The notes beneath the pieces are model-generated. The model did not search any database, was not told the DNA's origin, and was given only the letters and a program-made list of their open reading frames with translations. A program made the translations under genes and the position numbers. DNA of 64,000 nucleotides from Burkholderiaceae bacterium. Lineage in GTDB: Bacteria > Pseudomonadota > Gammaproteobacteria > Burkholderiales > Burkholderiaceae_C. Of the stretch, positions 18,661-27,750 are shown one piece after another; position 1 is the stretch's first letter, and the number at the start of each line of letters is the position of its first letter. The DNA lies in the NCBI GenBank assembly GCA_919902775.1, contig CAKKRJ010000009.1, positions 1 through 64,000 of the forward strand. Direction: 5' to 3'.

Positions 18661-19269
18661 CGACGCCAGCACTTGCGCATCGTCCACTTGCGGGAAGTGC
18701 CGGTAAAACTGCGCCACGGCAACGAAGTCATCGGGGGCAGACAAGCACACGGTTTCGTCGGCCAGTGGCGCGATGGTGGGCAAGGCATTCGGGCTGGCCA
18801 CCGGAATGGCGCAGACCAAACGCTGTGGCTGGTCTCTGCGCAGGGCATGGAGGGCAGACGCCATGGTCGCCCCTGTGGCCAGGCCATCGTCCACCACAAT
18901 GACCACGCGCCCCTTGACCGGAATGGGCGCACGGATATGGTTGTATTGTTTGCGCCGTGCCTTCAGGGTGTTCATCTGGCGCTGAATTTCAGCTTTCACA
19001 TACGCTGGCTCCAGGCCCCATGTGGCCGCGCTGGGTGACAAATAGGCCAAACCCGTTTCGTCCACTGCACCGATGGCCACTTCGGGCTGAAAAGGGGCCC
19101 GCAGTTTGCGCACCAGCACCACATCGAGTTGCCCATGCAGTGCCTGGGCGATCCATGCCGCCATGGGCACGGCACCCCGGGGAATCGCCAGCACCAAGGG
19201 GTTTTGGCCTTGGTACTTCTTCAAGGCTTTGGCCAACTGGCGGGCGGCATCGAGGCGGTCTTGGAACAT
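18637..19269 (-). CDS. phosphoribosyltransferase domain protein
   Basis: PLVLAIPRGAVPMAAWIAQALHGQLDVVLVRKLRAPFQPEVAIGAVDE; GRVVIVVDDGLATGATMASAL PRPP motif. Confidence 0.9.
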   Translation of the reverse strand: MFQDRLDAARQLAKALKKYQGQNPLVLAIPRGAVPMAAWIAQALHGQLDVVLVRKLRAPFQPEVAIGAVDETGLAYLSPSAATWGLEPAYVKAEIQRQMNTLKARRKQYNHIRAPIPVKGRVVIVVDDGLATGATMASALHALRRDQPQRLVCAIPVASPNALPTIAPLADETVCLSAPDDFVAVAQFYRHFPQVDDAQVLASLQTKFGP

Positions 19270-19342
19270 GGGCTGTGCTGCCGAAGTGGTTTGATGCGAT
19301 TGTCAAAACAAGCCACTGCGCGGGTCTGTACCGGCTGCCACA

Positions 19343-19384
19343 CAAAAAAGCCGCTCAACCTGCATGGGGCAGGCGTTGAGCGGC
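19343..19384 (-). terminator. Rho-independent terminator of metK
   Basis: Minus strand GCCGCTCAAC...GTTGAGCGGC stem followed by TTTTTT. Confidence 0.85.
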
Positions 19385-19418
19385 GGGTGCTTGGCCCCCA
19401 TGCCGGGGTGACGGGAGA

Positions 19419-20600
19419 TTACCGGCCTGCGGCTGCTTTCAAAGCGGCGGCGCGGTCGGTGCGTTCCCAGGTGAAATCGGGCTCGTCGCGGCCAAAGTGG
19501 CCGTAGGCGGCGGTCTTGCTGTAGATCGGGCGCAGCAAGTCCAGCATCTGGATGATGCCTTTGGGACGCAAGTCAAAGTGCTCGGCCACCAGCGCAGACA
19601 GTTGGTCGTCCGGGATCACACCGGTACCGGCGGTGTTGACGGTGATGTTCATGGGGCGAGCCACGCCAATCGCATAAGCCACCTGCACCTGGCACTGGGT
19701 GGCCAGGCCTGCGGCCACGATGTTCTTGGCCACATAGCGGGCAGCATATGCGGCCGAACGGTCCACTTTAGATGGGTCTTTGCCGGAGAAGGCACCGCCG
19801 CCATGCGGGCAGGCGCCGCCGTAGGTGTCGACGATGATCTTGCGTCCGGTCAAGCCGCAATCACCCTGCGGGCCGCCGATGACGAAACGCCCGGTCGGGT
19901 TGATCAGGTACTTGGTGTCTTGCAGCCACTCTTTGGGCAGCACGGGCTTGATGATCTCTTCGATGATGGCTTCGGTGAAACTGGCCTTCATCTTGGTGGC
20001 TGTCTCGCTCTGGTCGGGGCTGTGTTGGGTGGACAGCACCACGGTGTCGATGCTGTGGGGCTTGCCGTCCACATAGCGCATGGTCACCTGGCTCTTGGCG
20101 TCAGGGCGCAAAAAGGGCAGGCGGCCGTCTTTGCGCAGCTGGGCTTGGCGCTCGACCAGACGGTGGGCGTAGTAGATCGGCGCCGGCATCAGCTCGGGTG
20201 TTTCTGAGCAGGCGTAGCCGAACATCAGGCCCTGGTCGCCAGCGCCGGTGTTGAGGTGGTCGTCGCTGGCGTGGTCCACGCCCTGGGCGATGTCGTTGGA
20301 CTGCTTGTCGTAGCAGACCATGACGGCGCAGCCTTTGTGGTCGATGCCGTACTCGGTGTTGTCGTAGCCGATGCGCTTGATGGTGTCGCGCGCGACTTGG
20401 ATGTAGTCCACATGCGCGTTGGTGGTGATCTCACCGGCCAACACCACCAGACCGGTATTGGTCAGGGTTTCGGCGGCCACGCGGGACAGCGGGTCCTGCT
20501 CAAAAATCGCGTCGAGGATCGCGTCAGAAATTTGGTCGGCAACCTTGTCGGGATGGCCTTCCGAGACGGATTCGGAGGTGAAGAGGTAGTCGTTGGACAT
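19419..20600 (-). CDS. metK: S-adenosylmethionine synthetase
   Basis: [40 protein letters not shown]; full-length match to MetK. Confidence 0.97.
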   Translation of the reverse strand: MSNDYLFTSESVSEGHPDKVADQISDAILDAIFEQDPLSRVAAETLTNTGLVVLAGEITTNAHVDYIQVARDTIKRIGYDNTEYGIDHKGCAVMVCYDKQSNDIAQGVDHASDDHLNTGAGDQGLMFGYACSETPELMPAPIYYAHRLVERQAQLRKDGRLPFLRPDAKSQVTMRYVDGKPHSIDTVVLSTQHSPDQSETATKMKASFTEAIIEEIIKPVLPKEWLQDTKYLINPTGRFVIGGPQGDCGLTGRKIIVDTYGGACPHGGGAFSGKDPSKVDRSAAYAARYVAKNIVAAGLATQCQVQVAYAIGVARPMNITVNTAGTGVIPDDQLSALVAEHFDLRPKGIIQMLDLLRPIYSKTAAYGHFGRDEPDFTWERTDRAAALKAAAGR

Positions 20601-20734
20601 GAATAAACTCCTTGGTTTCAGTGGTTTGTCGGCGTTGCCGACCCTGAAAACCCGGAGCCTGGCGAACGCTTTAGCAGGATTTATGAATCGCCCTGCAAGT
20701 AGTTCAAGTAACTCGGCGATGTGCAAATTATAAA
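20601..20734 (-). promoter_or_regulatory. metK 5' leader with perfect TATAAT -10 candidate and predicted pseudoknot/hairpin
   Basis: Minus strand TATAAT then GCAGG-GCGATTCATAAAT-CCTGC-TAAAGCGT-TCGCC, then GTCGGC-AAC-GCCGAC hairpin before GGAG. Confidence 0.4.
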
Positions 20735-20777
20735 AGATGTCAAAGAGCCCTGGCCAAAATCATGTCCAATACAGCCC

Positions 20778-20999
20778 ATGGACATTCCCACCGCAATAGA
20801 AAACCGCCTGGTCGATCTGGAGATCAAGGCCGGCTTCACCGAAGACCTGCTGGACCAGCTCAATGCCCAGGTCTACCGTCAGCAGCAGCAAATTGACGCG
20901 CTGATTCAAGAACTGCGTCAAATGCGCGAGCGCTTACCCGAGTCCGGTGGCGGCGCGGAGGTGCGCAATTTGCGTGACGAGATTCCACCGCATTACTGA
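20778..20999 (+). CDS. slyX: SlyX family protein
   Basis: IENRLVDLEIKAGFTEDLLDQLNAQVYRQQQQIDALIQELRQM... C-terminal EIPPHY typical of SlyX. Confidence 0.85.
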   Translation: MDIPTAIENRLVDLEIKAGFTEDLLDQLNAQVYRQQQQIDALIQELRQMRERLPESGGGAEVRNLRDEIPPHY

Positions 21000-21004
21000 A
21001 GCCG

Positions 21005-22039
21005 ATGCACAGCGTTCAGGACATCCGCGACCACTTGCGCACCCTGGGGGCCAACGAACGGCATGAACAGCGTGTGCTGCGCCTGTGGGCACAGGCACAG
21101 CCGCAAAACAGTGGCCGCAGACCGTTGGAAAGCTTCATGCCCACGGCCTTGCGCCAGGCATTGCCCGCCCTCAGCGCCCAACTGGCCGGCTTAGCCACTT
21201 TGCGTGAACAGCACCCCGGCCAAGACGGGTCGGCCCGTTTGCTGGTGGGTTTGCAAGATGGCCAGACCGTGGAAAGTGTGTTGCTGCCGCGTGATGGCCT
21301 GTGCGTTTCATCGCAAGTGGGCTGCGCGGTGGGGTGTGTTTTTTGCATGACGGGGCGTGAGGGCCTGATCCGGCAGGTGGGCAGCGCCGAAATCGTGGCC
21401 CAAGTGGCACTGGCCCGCACGCTCAGGCCTGTCAAAAAAGTGGTTTTCATGGGCATGGGCGAGCCTTCGCACAACCTGGACCAAGTGATGGAGGCCATGG
21501 ACCTGCTGGGCACGGTAGGCAACATCGGGCACAAGAACCTGGTGTTTTCCACGGTGGGCGACGCGCGGGTGTTTGAGCGCTTGCCGCAAGGCCGGGTCAA
21601 GCCTGCGCTGGCCTTGTCACTGCACACCACACGCGCTGACTTGCGGGCGCAGTTGTTGCCCCGGGCGCCGCGTTTTGACCCGCAAGACCTGGTCGATGCA
21701 GGGGAGGTGTACGCCCGCGCCACGGGCTACCCGATCCAGTACCAGTGGACGCTGATCGAGGGCGTGAACGACAGCGCCGAAGAAATCGACGGCATTGTGC
21801 GCTTGCTGAAAGGCAAATACGCGCTGATGAACATGATCCCTTACAACGCCGTGCCCGATTTGCCTTATGCCCGGCCCAGCTGGGAACGGGCGGCCGAAAT
21901 CGCCCGCACTTTGCACCAGCGCGGGGTGCTGACCAAGTTGCGCCAATCTGCCGGGCAGGATGTGGATGGTGGCTGTGGGCAGTTGCGCGCCCGCGATGTG
22001 CAAAAGGAATACCCCGTGAAAATGGTCAGTCGGGGCTGA
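21005..22039 (+). CDS. RlmN-family radical SAM rRNA methyltransferase-like protein
   Basis: Radical SAM motif GCAVGCVFCMTG, KVVFMGMGEPSHNLDQV, GRVKPALALSLHTT, SAGQDVDGGCGQL. Confidence 0.85.
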   Translation: MHSVQDIRDHLRTLGANERHEQRVLRLWAQAQPQNSGRRPLESFMPTALRQALPALSAQLAGLATLREQHPGQDGSARLLVGLQDGQTVESVLLPRDGLCVSSQVGCAVGCVFCMTGREGLIRQVGSAEIVAQVALARTLRPVKKVVFMGMGEPSHNLDQVMEAMDLLGTVGNIGHKNLVFSTVGDARVFERLPQGRVKPALALSLHTTRADLRAQLLPRAPRFDPQDLVDAGEVYARATGYPIQYQWTLIEGVNDSAEEIDGIVRLLKGKYALMNMIPYNAVPDLPYARPSWERAAEIARTLHQRGVLTKLRQSAGQDVDGGCGQLRARDVQKEYPVKMVSRG

Positions 22040-22088
22040 AGCCACCGACCTGCCAATCCTCCTGTAGGGCGGAGCTTCAGCTCCGACG
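22029..22088. repeat. REP-like dispersed repeat family B (GTCGGGGCTGAAGCC / GGAGCTTCAGCTCCGAC), copy 1
   Basis: Shared modules with 60636-60709; overlaps the 3' end of the rlmN-like gene. Confidence 0.7.
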
Positions 22089-22114
22089 CAGATTTGGCCA
22101 GGCCTGTCGCCCGC

Positions 22115-23011
22115 TCAACGCCCCGGCAGCTTGACCAATCCGCTGGACAAGGCGGTGCCCAGCAAAATCACCGTGCCGCACAGCAGCATCCAGGCGGTGA
22201 CACTTTCACCCAGAAACAGCACGCCATAAGCGATGGCAAAAACCGGCACCAGGAACGTGACCGTCAAAGCGCGGGCGGGCCCGGCGCTTTCAATCAGCTT
22301 GAAATACAGGAAATAGGCCACCCCCGTGCACAGCACACCCACCGCAAGCAAGGAACCCCAGACCGAAACACTGGGCCAGTGATCGGGTCGAAACCACAAG
22401 GCAGGCAAGACCAGGGCCAGTGTGGCGCCGATCTGGCTGCCTGTGGCCGTGACCAAGGGGGGCAGGCTGGGGATGTGTTTTTTGGTGAAGCTGGCCGCCA
22501 GGGCATAGCACGTGGTGGCCGCCAGACAGGCCAGCACGGCCCATGCTGGCGCGATGCCCGATGCATTGGGCTTGAAGCTCGCCTGCCCGCTGGCCAGCAA
22601 GACCACACCGCCAAATCCGATGGCCAGGCCCACCGTGCGTGACAGGCTGGGCTTGTCACCCAGCCAAACCCAGGCCACCACGGCACCAAACAGCGGCACC
22701 GTGGCGTTCAGGATGGATGAAAAGCCGGTGGTGATGTGCATCACCGCGAAGGCATACAAGGCAAACGGGATGCCGCTGTTGAGCACGCCCACGAACAACA
22801 CGGGCCGCCAGTGCTGGCGCAGCGCTGCCCAATGGCCTTTGGCCAACATGAGCGGCAATAAAAAAACCGAGGCGATGCCCACCCGCAGCGCGGCTGTGGG
22901 CAGTGCCCCCATTTCGACGGCAGCCAGACGCATGAATAAAAACGATGAACCCCAGATGGCGGCCAGCAACAAAAAATCGGCCAGCCAGCCTTTGGCGTGA
23001 GATGAAGTCAT
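22115..23011 (-). CDS. EamA/DMT family transporter
   Basis: LLLAAIWGSSFLFMRLAAVEMGALPTAALRV...; 10-TM-like pattern. Confidence 0.9.
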   Translation of the reverse strand: MTSSHAKGWLADFLLLAAIWGSSFLFMRLAAVEMGALPTAALRVGIASVFLLPLMLAKGHWAALRQHWRPVLFVGVLNSGIPFALYAFAVMHITTGFSSILNATVPLFGAVVAWVWLGDKPSLSRTVGLAIGFGGVVLLASGQASFKPNASGIAPAWAVLACLAATTCYALAASFTKKHIPSLPPLVTATGSQIGATLALVLPALWFRPDHWPSVSVWGSLLAVGVLCTGVAYFLYFKLIESAGPARALTVTFLVPVFAIAYGVLFLGESVTAWMLLCGTVILLGTALSSGLVKLPGR

Positions 23012-23021
23012 GGAAAAGAGG

Positions 23022-23522
23022 TCAGAGAGCAAGATGGCCTTCAAGCCGCAGCAGCGCTTCTTTGCGCCACAGCCCGCCTGCATAGCCCGTGAGTTGGCCA
23101 CCCGCACCCAAAATGCGGTGGCAAGGCACGATGATACTGATTGGGTTGCGCCCAACGGCCGCGCCGACTGCGCGCACGGCTTTGGGATGGTTCAGTTGTT
23201 TGGCCAGATCGCCATAACTGGCGGTTTGGCTCAAGGGAATTTGGCGCAAGGCCTGCCAGACCGATTGCTGAAAGGCGGTGCCGTGCGACAGGTCCAGCGG
23301 CACATCGAATGGCTGCTGTTGGCCATCGAAATACGCCTGCAACTGCCGTGCGGCTTCTTGCAGCACGGGGTGTGTGGCTGACGGTGTCCAGTGTTGCATG
23401 GATAAGGGGCTGGGGCCGTGGCGCTGGCCTTCAAACCAAACCCCACACAAGCCCTGCGCCGAGGCGGCCAAAGTGATGGGCCCGAGTGGACTGGCCAGTG
23501 AATGGGTCAACAGTTTGCGCAT
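23022..23522 (-). CDS. ogt: methylated-DNA--[protein]-cysteine S-methyltransferase
   Basis: VGAAVGRNPISIIVPCHRILGAGGQLTGYAGGLWRKEALLRLEG active-site PCHR motif. Confidence 0.93.
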   Translation of the reverse strand: MRKLLTHSLASPLGPITLAASAQGLCGVWFEGQRHGPSPLSMQHWTPSATHPVLQEAARQLQAYFDGQQQPFDVPLDLSHGTAFQQSVWQALRQIPLSQTASYGDLAKQLNHPKAVRAVGAAVGRNPISIIVPCHRILGAGGQLTGYAGGLWRKEALLRLEGHLAL

Positions 23523-23527
23523 GGATT

Positions 23528-25093
23528 TCAGCTCGGTGAGGGTGAGAGGGTTTGCCAAGCCGCGATCAAGGCATAGCTGCGGTAGGGTTGCCAAGCCTGC
23601 CCCAGACGCTCCAGTGTGCGGCCAGGGTGCTGGGCCTGGCGCACGCCCAGGGCGGTTTGCAAGGCCACATCTTGGACCGGCCAGGCGTCGGTCCAGCGCA
23701 AGGCGCGCATGGCCACATAGTGCGCCGTCCAGGGGCCAATGCCTGGCAGGCTCAGCAAGGTGTCCAGTGTGGACGACAGCGGGGCGCTGGCCCGCAAGTC
23801 CAAAGCACCAGAGTGCACCGCCTGGGCCAGGGCCTGGATGGCTTTTTGCCGCTGCCGCACCACACCCAGACTGCCCATGAGGGCCGCGTGTTCTGGCTTG
23901 GCCAGGGTGGCGGGGGTCGGAAAGGTCCGATTCAAGCCGGGCCAGGGCGTCTCGCAGGGGTCGCCCAAAGCGTTGACCAGCCGTTGCCCCAGGGTGCGGG
24001 CCGCCTTGACGGTGATTTGCTGGCCCAAAATGGCACGCACCGCCAGCTCAAAGCCGTCCAGACCGCCGGGTAAGCGCTGACCCAGGGCTTGAGGGAAGTC
24101 GTGGCCCAGAATTTGGTCAATGTGGGCCGGGTCGGCATCCAGGTCGAGCCAGTGGCGAACTTGCGCGACCACCTCGGGCAGCACGGGCATCAGGCTGGCA
24201 CTGGCCTCCAAATGCACACAGGGTTGCTCGGCGTCCCAGTGCACTTGCAGCCAGCCTTGCAGATGGCCTGGCCCATGCGGCCAGTGAACGGTTCTGCGCA
24301 GCACAGCCTGGGGCCCTTCGCCTTGCCAACATTCCATGCCCTCCAAAGACCGCTCGCGAAAAAATTGCCACAAGGCCATGTGTTGGCATGGCGGCCTGTA
24401 ATGCAGGGTCAGTGGCAGGGTCAGTGCGTGCGCCATGGCGGGGGAGGCGGGGGCTAACGGGGCTTGCACTTTGGCGGGGCGCAATTGGGCTGGACTGAGT
24501 CGGTAATGTTGGGCAAAAGCGGCATACATGCGCCGTGTGGAACCAAAACCGCTGGCCTGGGCCACTTGAGCCACTGGCCAGTGGGTATCGTGCAGCCACT
24601 GCTTGGCCAGCAACAGGCGCTGGGTTTGCAGGTATTGCCCGGGTGAGACGTGCCACTGCCGCTCAAACACGCGCCGCAAATGGCGGTCACTCACCCCCAG
24701 CCGTGCGGCCAAGTCGCTCATGCGCTGAGGTTTTTGGCCTTGCCGCACCGCGCTCTGCAACAGATCAGCGGCGCTTTGCGCCAACTGCAGCTGCGCATCG
24801 GTGGTCGACCAATGGCGGCGTGCCGGGGCCAATTCGGGGCGGCAGCGCAGACAGGGCCGAAAGCCATGGGATTCGGCTTGTGCGGGGGTTTCAAAAAATC
24901 GGCAGTTCGAGGCTTTGGGCAAGCGCACTCGGCAAACGGGGCGGCAGTAAATGCCGGTGGAGGTGACGCCTGTGAAAAATAAACCGTCCCACGCCGCGTC
25001 TTTGTCGGCCATGGCTTGGTAGCAGCGCTCGGCATCCAGCCCCTGGGCGTCAGGGCTGGGCGGGGGAGCTGTGGGTGAGGCTGAGCGACGCAT
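23528..25093 (-). CDS. Ada-type Zn domain + AraC HTH + AlkA-type DNA-3-methyladenine glycosylase fusion
   Basis: AERCYQAMADKDAAWDGLFFTGVTSTGIYCRPVCRVRLPKASNCRFFETPAQAESHGFRPCLRCRPE; HTH VSDRHLRRVFERQW; glycosylase LLSLPGIGPWTAHYVAMRAL. Confidence 0.93.
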   Translation of the reverse strand: MRRSASPTAPPPSPDAQGLDAERCYQAMADKDAAWDGLFFTGVTSTGIYCRPVCRVRLPKASNCRFFETPAQAESHGFRPCLRCRPELAPARRHWSTTDAQLQLAQSAADLLQSAVRQGQKPQRMSDLAARLGVSDRHLRRVFERQWHVSPGQYLQTQRLLLAKQWLHDTHWPVAQVAQASGFGSTRRMYAAFAQHYRLSPAQLRPAKVQAPLAPASPAMAHALTLPLTLHYRPPCQHMALWQFFRERSLEGMECWQGEGPQAVLRRTVHWPHGPGHLQGWLQVHWDAEQPCVHLEASASLMPVLPEVVAQVRHWLDLDADPAHIDQILGHDFPQALGQRLPGGLDGFELAVRAILGQQITVKAARTLGQRLVNALGDPCETPWPGLNRTFPTPATLAKPEHAALMGSLGVVRQRQKAIQALAQAVHSGALDLRASAPLSSTLDTLLSLPGIGPWTAHYVAMRALRWTDAWPVQDVALQTALGVRQAQHPGRTLERLGQAWQPYRSYALIAAWQTLSPSPS

Positions 25094-25241
25094 GGCTGAA
25101 GATGGTAACGACAAAAGGCGCCTGGTATGTGCCGTTTTCGGACCTGTGGTTTCGCGCCTGTTTCGAACCGCGAGCCACCTACAATGCGGGGACAATGCCT
25201 GAATCGGCCCTGGCGGTCTTTCAATTATTCAAGTCCATCCC

Positions 25242-26645
25242 ATGCAATTGACCCCTTCGATCTTCAAAGCCTATGACATCCGTGGCGTGGTGCCCTCGAC
25301 GCTGCACGAGCAAGTGGCCGAAGGCCTGGGCAAAGCTTTTGGCACGCAGGCCATGGCCGAAGGCCAAACCCAGGTGGCGGTGGGGCGCGATGGTCGCCTG
25401 AGTGGCCCCAGCCTGTCAGCCGCCTTGGTGCGTGGGCTGGTGGCTGCAGGTGTTCAGGTGATCGACATCGGCCTGGCCACCACCCCTCTGCTTTATTTTG
25501 CGGCCCACACCGTGTGCCAAAGTGGCATCCAGGTGACGGGCAGCCACAACCCCAAAGACTACAACGGCTTCAAGATGGTGCTGGCGGGGCGGGCCATTTA
25601 TGGCGATGAAATCCAGGCCTTGCGCCAGATGATGGAGGCCGAAACCTGGCAGCTGAAAGCCGGGGGCACGGTGACCCATTTGGACGTGCTCGCCGATTAC
25701 ACGCAGCGCATCGTGGGCGACATCCGCTTGGCGCGTCCCCTGAAAATCGTGGTCGATTCGGGCAACGGCATTGCGGGGGCTTCGGCGCCGGGCATTTTCC
25801 GCGCGCTGGGCTGTGAAGTGATCGAGCTGTTCAGCGAAGTCGATGGCCACTTTCCCAACCACCACCCCGACCCCAGCAAGCCGGAAAACCTGCAAGACCT
25901 GATGCAGGCCCTGCAAACCACCGGGGCCGAACTGGGCCTGGCGTTTGACGGCGATGGCGACCGTCTGGGCATTGTCACGAAAGACGGCCACAACATTTAC
26001 CCCGACCGCCAGATGCAGCTGTTTGCCGAAGATGTGCTCAAGCGCGTGCCCGGCGGCACCATCTTGTTTGACGTGAAGTGCTCGCAGCGCCTGGCCCCGG
26101 CCATCGAGGCCGCCGGCGGCAAAGCCCTGATGTACAAAACCGGTCATTCGCTGATCAAAGCCAAGATGAAGGCCATTGAGGCCGAAGGTGGTCAGGCCCC
26201 ACTGGGCGGCGAGATGAGCGGGCACATCTTCTTCAAGGAGCGCTGGTACGGTTTTGACGATGGCACCTATGCCGGTTGCCGCCTGCTGGAGATCGTGAGC
26301 CAGAGCCCCGATGCCAACGCCGTGCTCAACGCTTTGCCCAGCAGCTTCAGCACGCCCGAGCTGAACGTGGCCTGTGCCGAAGGCGAACCGCACCGCGTGA
26401 CCAGCGCCCTGCAGGTTTTGGCCGGTGACGTTTTCAAGGCCCCCGCCAAAGTGTGCAGCATTGACGGTTTGCGCGTGGACTGGCCCGATGGCTTTGGCCT
26501 GATCCGCGCCTCCAACACCACGCCGGTGCTGGTGCTGCGCTTTGAAGGGCAGACCGAAGCGGCGCTGCACCGCATCGAAGGCGAGATGATGGCGCTGTTG
26601 CGCTCGGTCAAGCCCGACGCGCAAGTGGCTGCGGCAGCCCACTGA
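25242..26645 (+). CDS. phosphomannomutase/phosphoglucomutase
   Basis: IFKAYDIRGVVPSTLHEQVAEGLGKAFG; QVTGSHNPKDYNGFKMV active site; LAFDGDGDRLGIV. Confidence 0.95.
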   Translation: MQLTPSIFKAYDIRGVVPSTLHEQVAEGLGKAFGTQAMAEGQTQVAVGRDGRLSGPSLSAALVRGLVAAGVQVIDIGLATTPLLYFAAHTVCQSGIQVTGSHNPKDYNGFKMVLAGRAIYGDEIQALRQMMEAETWQLKAGGTVTHLDVLADYTQRIVGDIRLARPLKIVVDSGNGIAGASAPGIFRALGCEVIELFSEVDGHFPNHHPDPSKPENLQDLMQALQTTGAELGLAFDGDGDRLGIVTKDGHNIYPDRQMQLFAEDVLKRVPGGTILFDVKCSQRLAPAIEAAGGKALMYKTGHSLIKAKMKAIEAEGGQAPLGGEMSGHIFFKERWYGFDDGTYAGCRLLEIVSQSPDANAVLNALPSSFSTPELNVACAEGEPHRVTSALQVLAGDVFKAPAKVCSIDGLRVDWPDGFGLIRASNTTPVLVLRFEGQTEAALHRIEGEMMALLRSVKPDAQVAAAAH

Positions 26646-26670
26646 GCGGGCAGCTGAGGAAAAACGGACC

Positions 26671-27750
26671 ATGAACGCTTTCCAAAATGGGCTGAGCACG
26701 GACCCCGAGGTCATCGTGTTCAATTTGAAGAAACGCTACACCGGCGTGTCGGCCACCATCAATGCGCTGGTGCCTTTGCAAGCCCGGCAGTGGCGGTTGG
26801 GCTTTTGTGGCACGCGCATGTCCAACGACATCGATGGCATGCGCTTGGGTGAGGCCATCGCGCTGTCGCGCCAGCCGCCTGCGGGGCGGCCGTTTCGCAT
26901 CTGGCATGTGCGGCGTGACCCGGAAATGATGGCGGCCATTTTTGCGCGCGATGTGTTGCGCCTGCCCATCAAGCTGGTGTTCACCTCGGCCGCACAGCAT
27001 TTGCATGGGCGCTTTCCACGTTGGCTGATTTCCAAAATGGATGCGGTCATCTCCACCACGCCGTTGGCGGCCAGTTTTGTGCCCAACACCACCGCTGTGG
27101 TGCCGCATGGCATTGACCTTTCACGTTTCAGCCCACCACCAGACAAGCTCAAGGCCTGGGCCGATTCGGGCTTGCCGGGACAGTACGGCATTGGTGTGTT
27201 TGGCCGTGTGCGGCCCGACAAAGGCAGCGATGTGTTTGTGCACGCCATGATCCAGGCCTTGCCCCAATTGCCGGGGGCCACAGCCGTCATCGCTGGTCTG
27301 GCGCAGCCCCAGCACCAGGCTTACCAGCAAGACCTGCAGCGCCAGATCGATGCGGCGGGCTTGCATGACCGCATTGTGTTTTTGGGCGAAGTACCTGCCG
27401 GTGAAGTGCACCTGTGGTACCAGCGTTGCCTGCTGTGCGTGGCTTGCCCGCGCTATGAGCCGTTTGGCCTGACGCCGTTTGAGGCCGCGGCCACGGCTTG
27501 TGCGCTGGTGTGCTCACGCACGGGCGCGTTTGACCAATTGGCGATCCCCGGGCAGACCGGTGAAATGGTGGACACGGGTGATGCACCTGGCCTGGCCCAG
27601 GCGGTCCTGTCGGTCCTGCGTGATCCGCAGCGCGCCGCCCAAATGGGGGAGGCCGCGCGGGCACGGGTGACGGAACACTTTTCCCTGGCCCGCGAGGCCG
27701 AGGGCATTGGCCGTGTGTACCAGCAACTGTTTGAAAAGGCCCCCGTTTGA
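26671..27750 (+). CDS. glycosyltransferase family 4 protein
   Basis: VFGRVRPDKGSDVFVHAMIQALPQLPGATAVIAG; CPRYEPFGLTPFEAAATACALVCSRTGAF. Confidence 0.92.
   Translation: MNAFQNGLSTDPEVIVFNLKKRYTGVSATINALVPLQARQWRLGFCGTRMSNDIDGMRLGEAIALSRQPPAGRPFRIWHVRRDPEMMAAIFARDVLRLPIKLVFTSAAQHLHGRFPRWLISKMDAVISTTPLAASFVPNTTAVVPHGIDLSRFSPPPDKLKAWADSGLPGQYGIGVFGRVRPDKGSDVFVHAMIQALPQLPGATAVIAGLAQPQHQAYQQDLQRQIDAAGLHDRIVFLGEVPAGEVHLWYQRCLLCVACPRYEPFGLTPFEAAATACALVCSRTGAFDQLAIPGQTGEMVDTGDAPGLAQAVLSVLRDPQRAAQMGEAARARVTEHFSLAREAEGIGRVYQQLFEKAPV

Noticed and set aside
20601-20734. Calling the metK leader a known SAM-II or SAH riboswitch
   Set aside because: Only fragments resemble these classes (GCTAAA, CCAGGCTC). 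The SAM-II pseudoknot topology and the SAH GRGCGYUGCRA segment are not present by eye, so it is kept only as a candidate structured leader.
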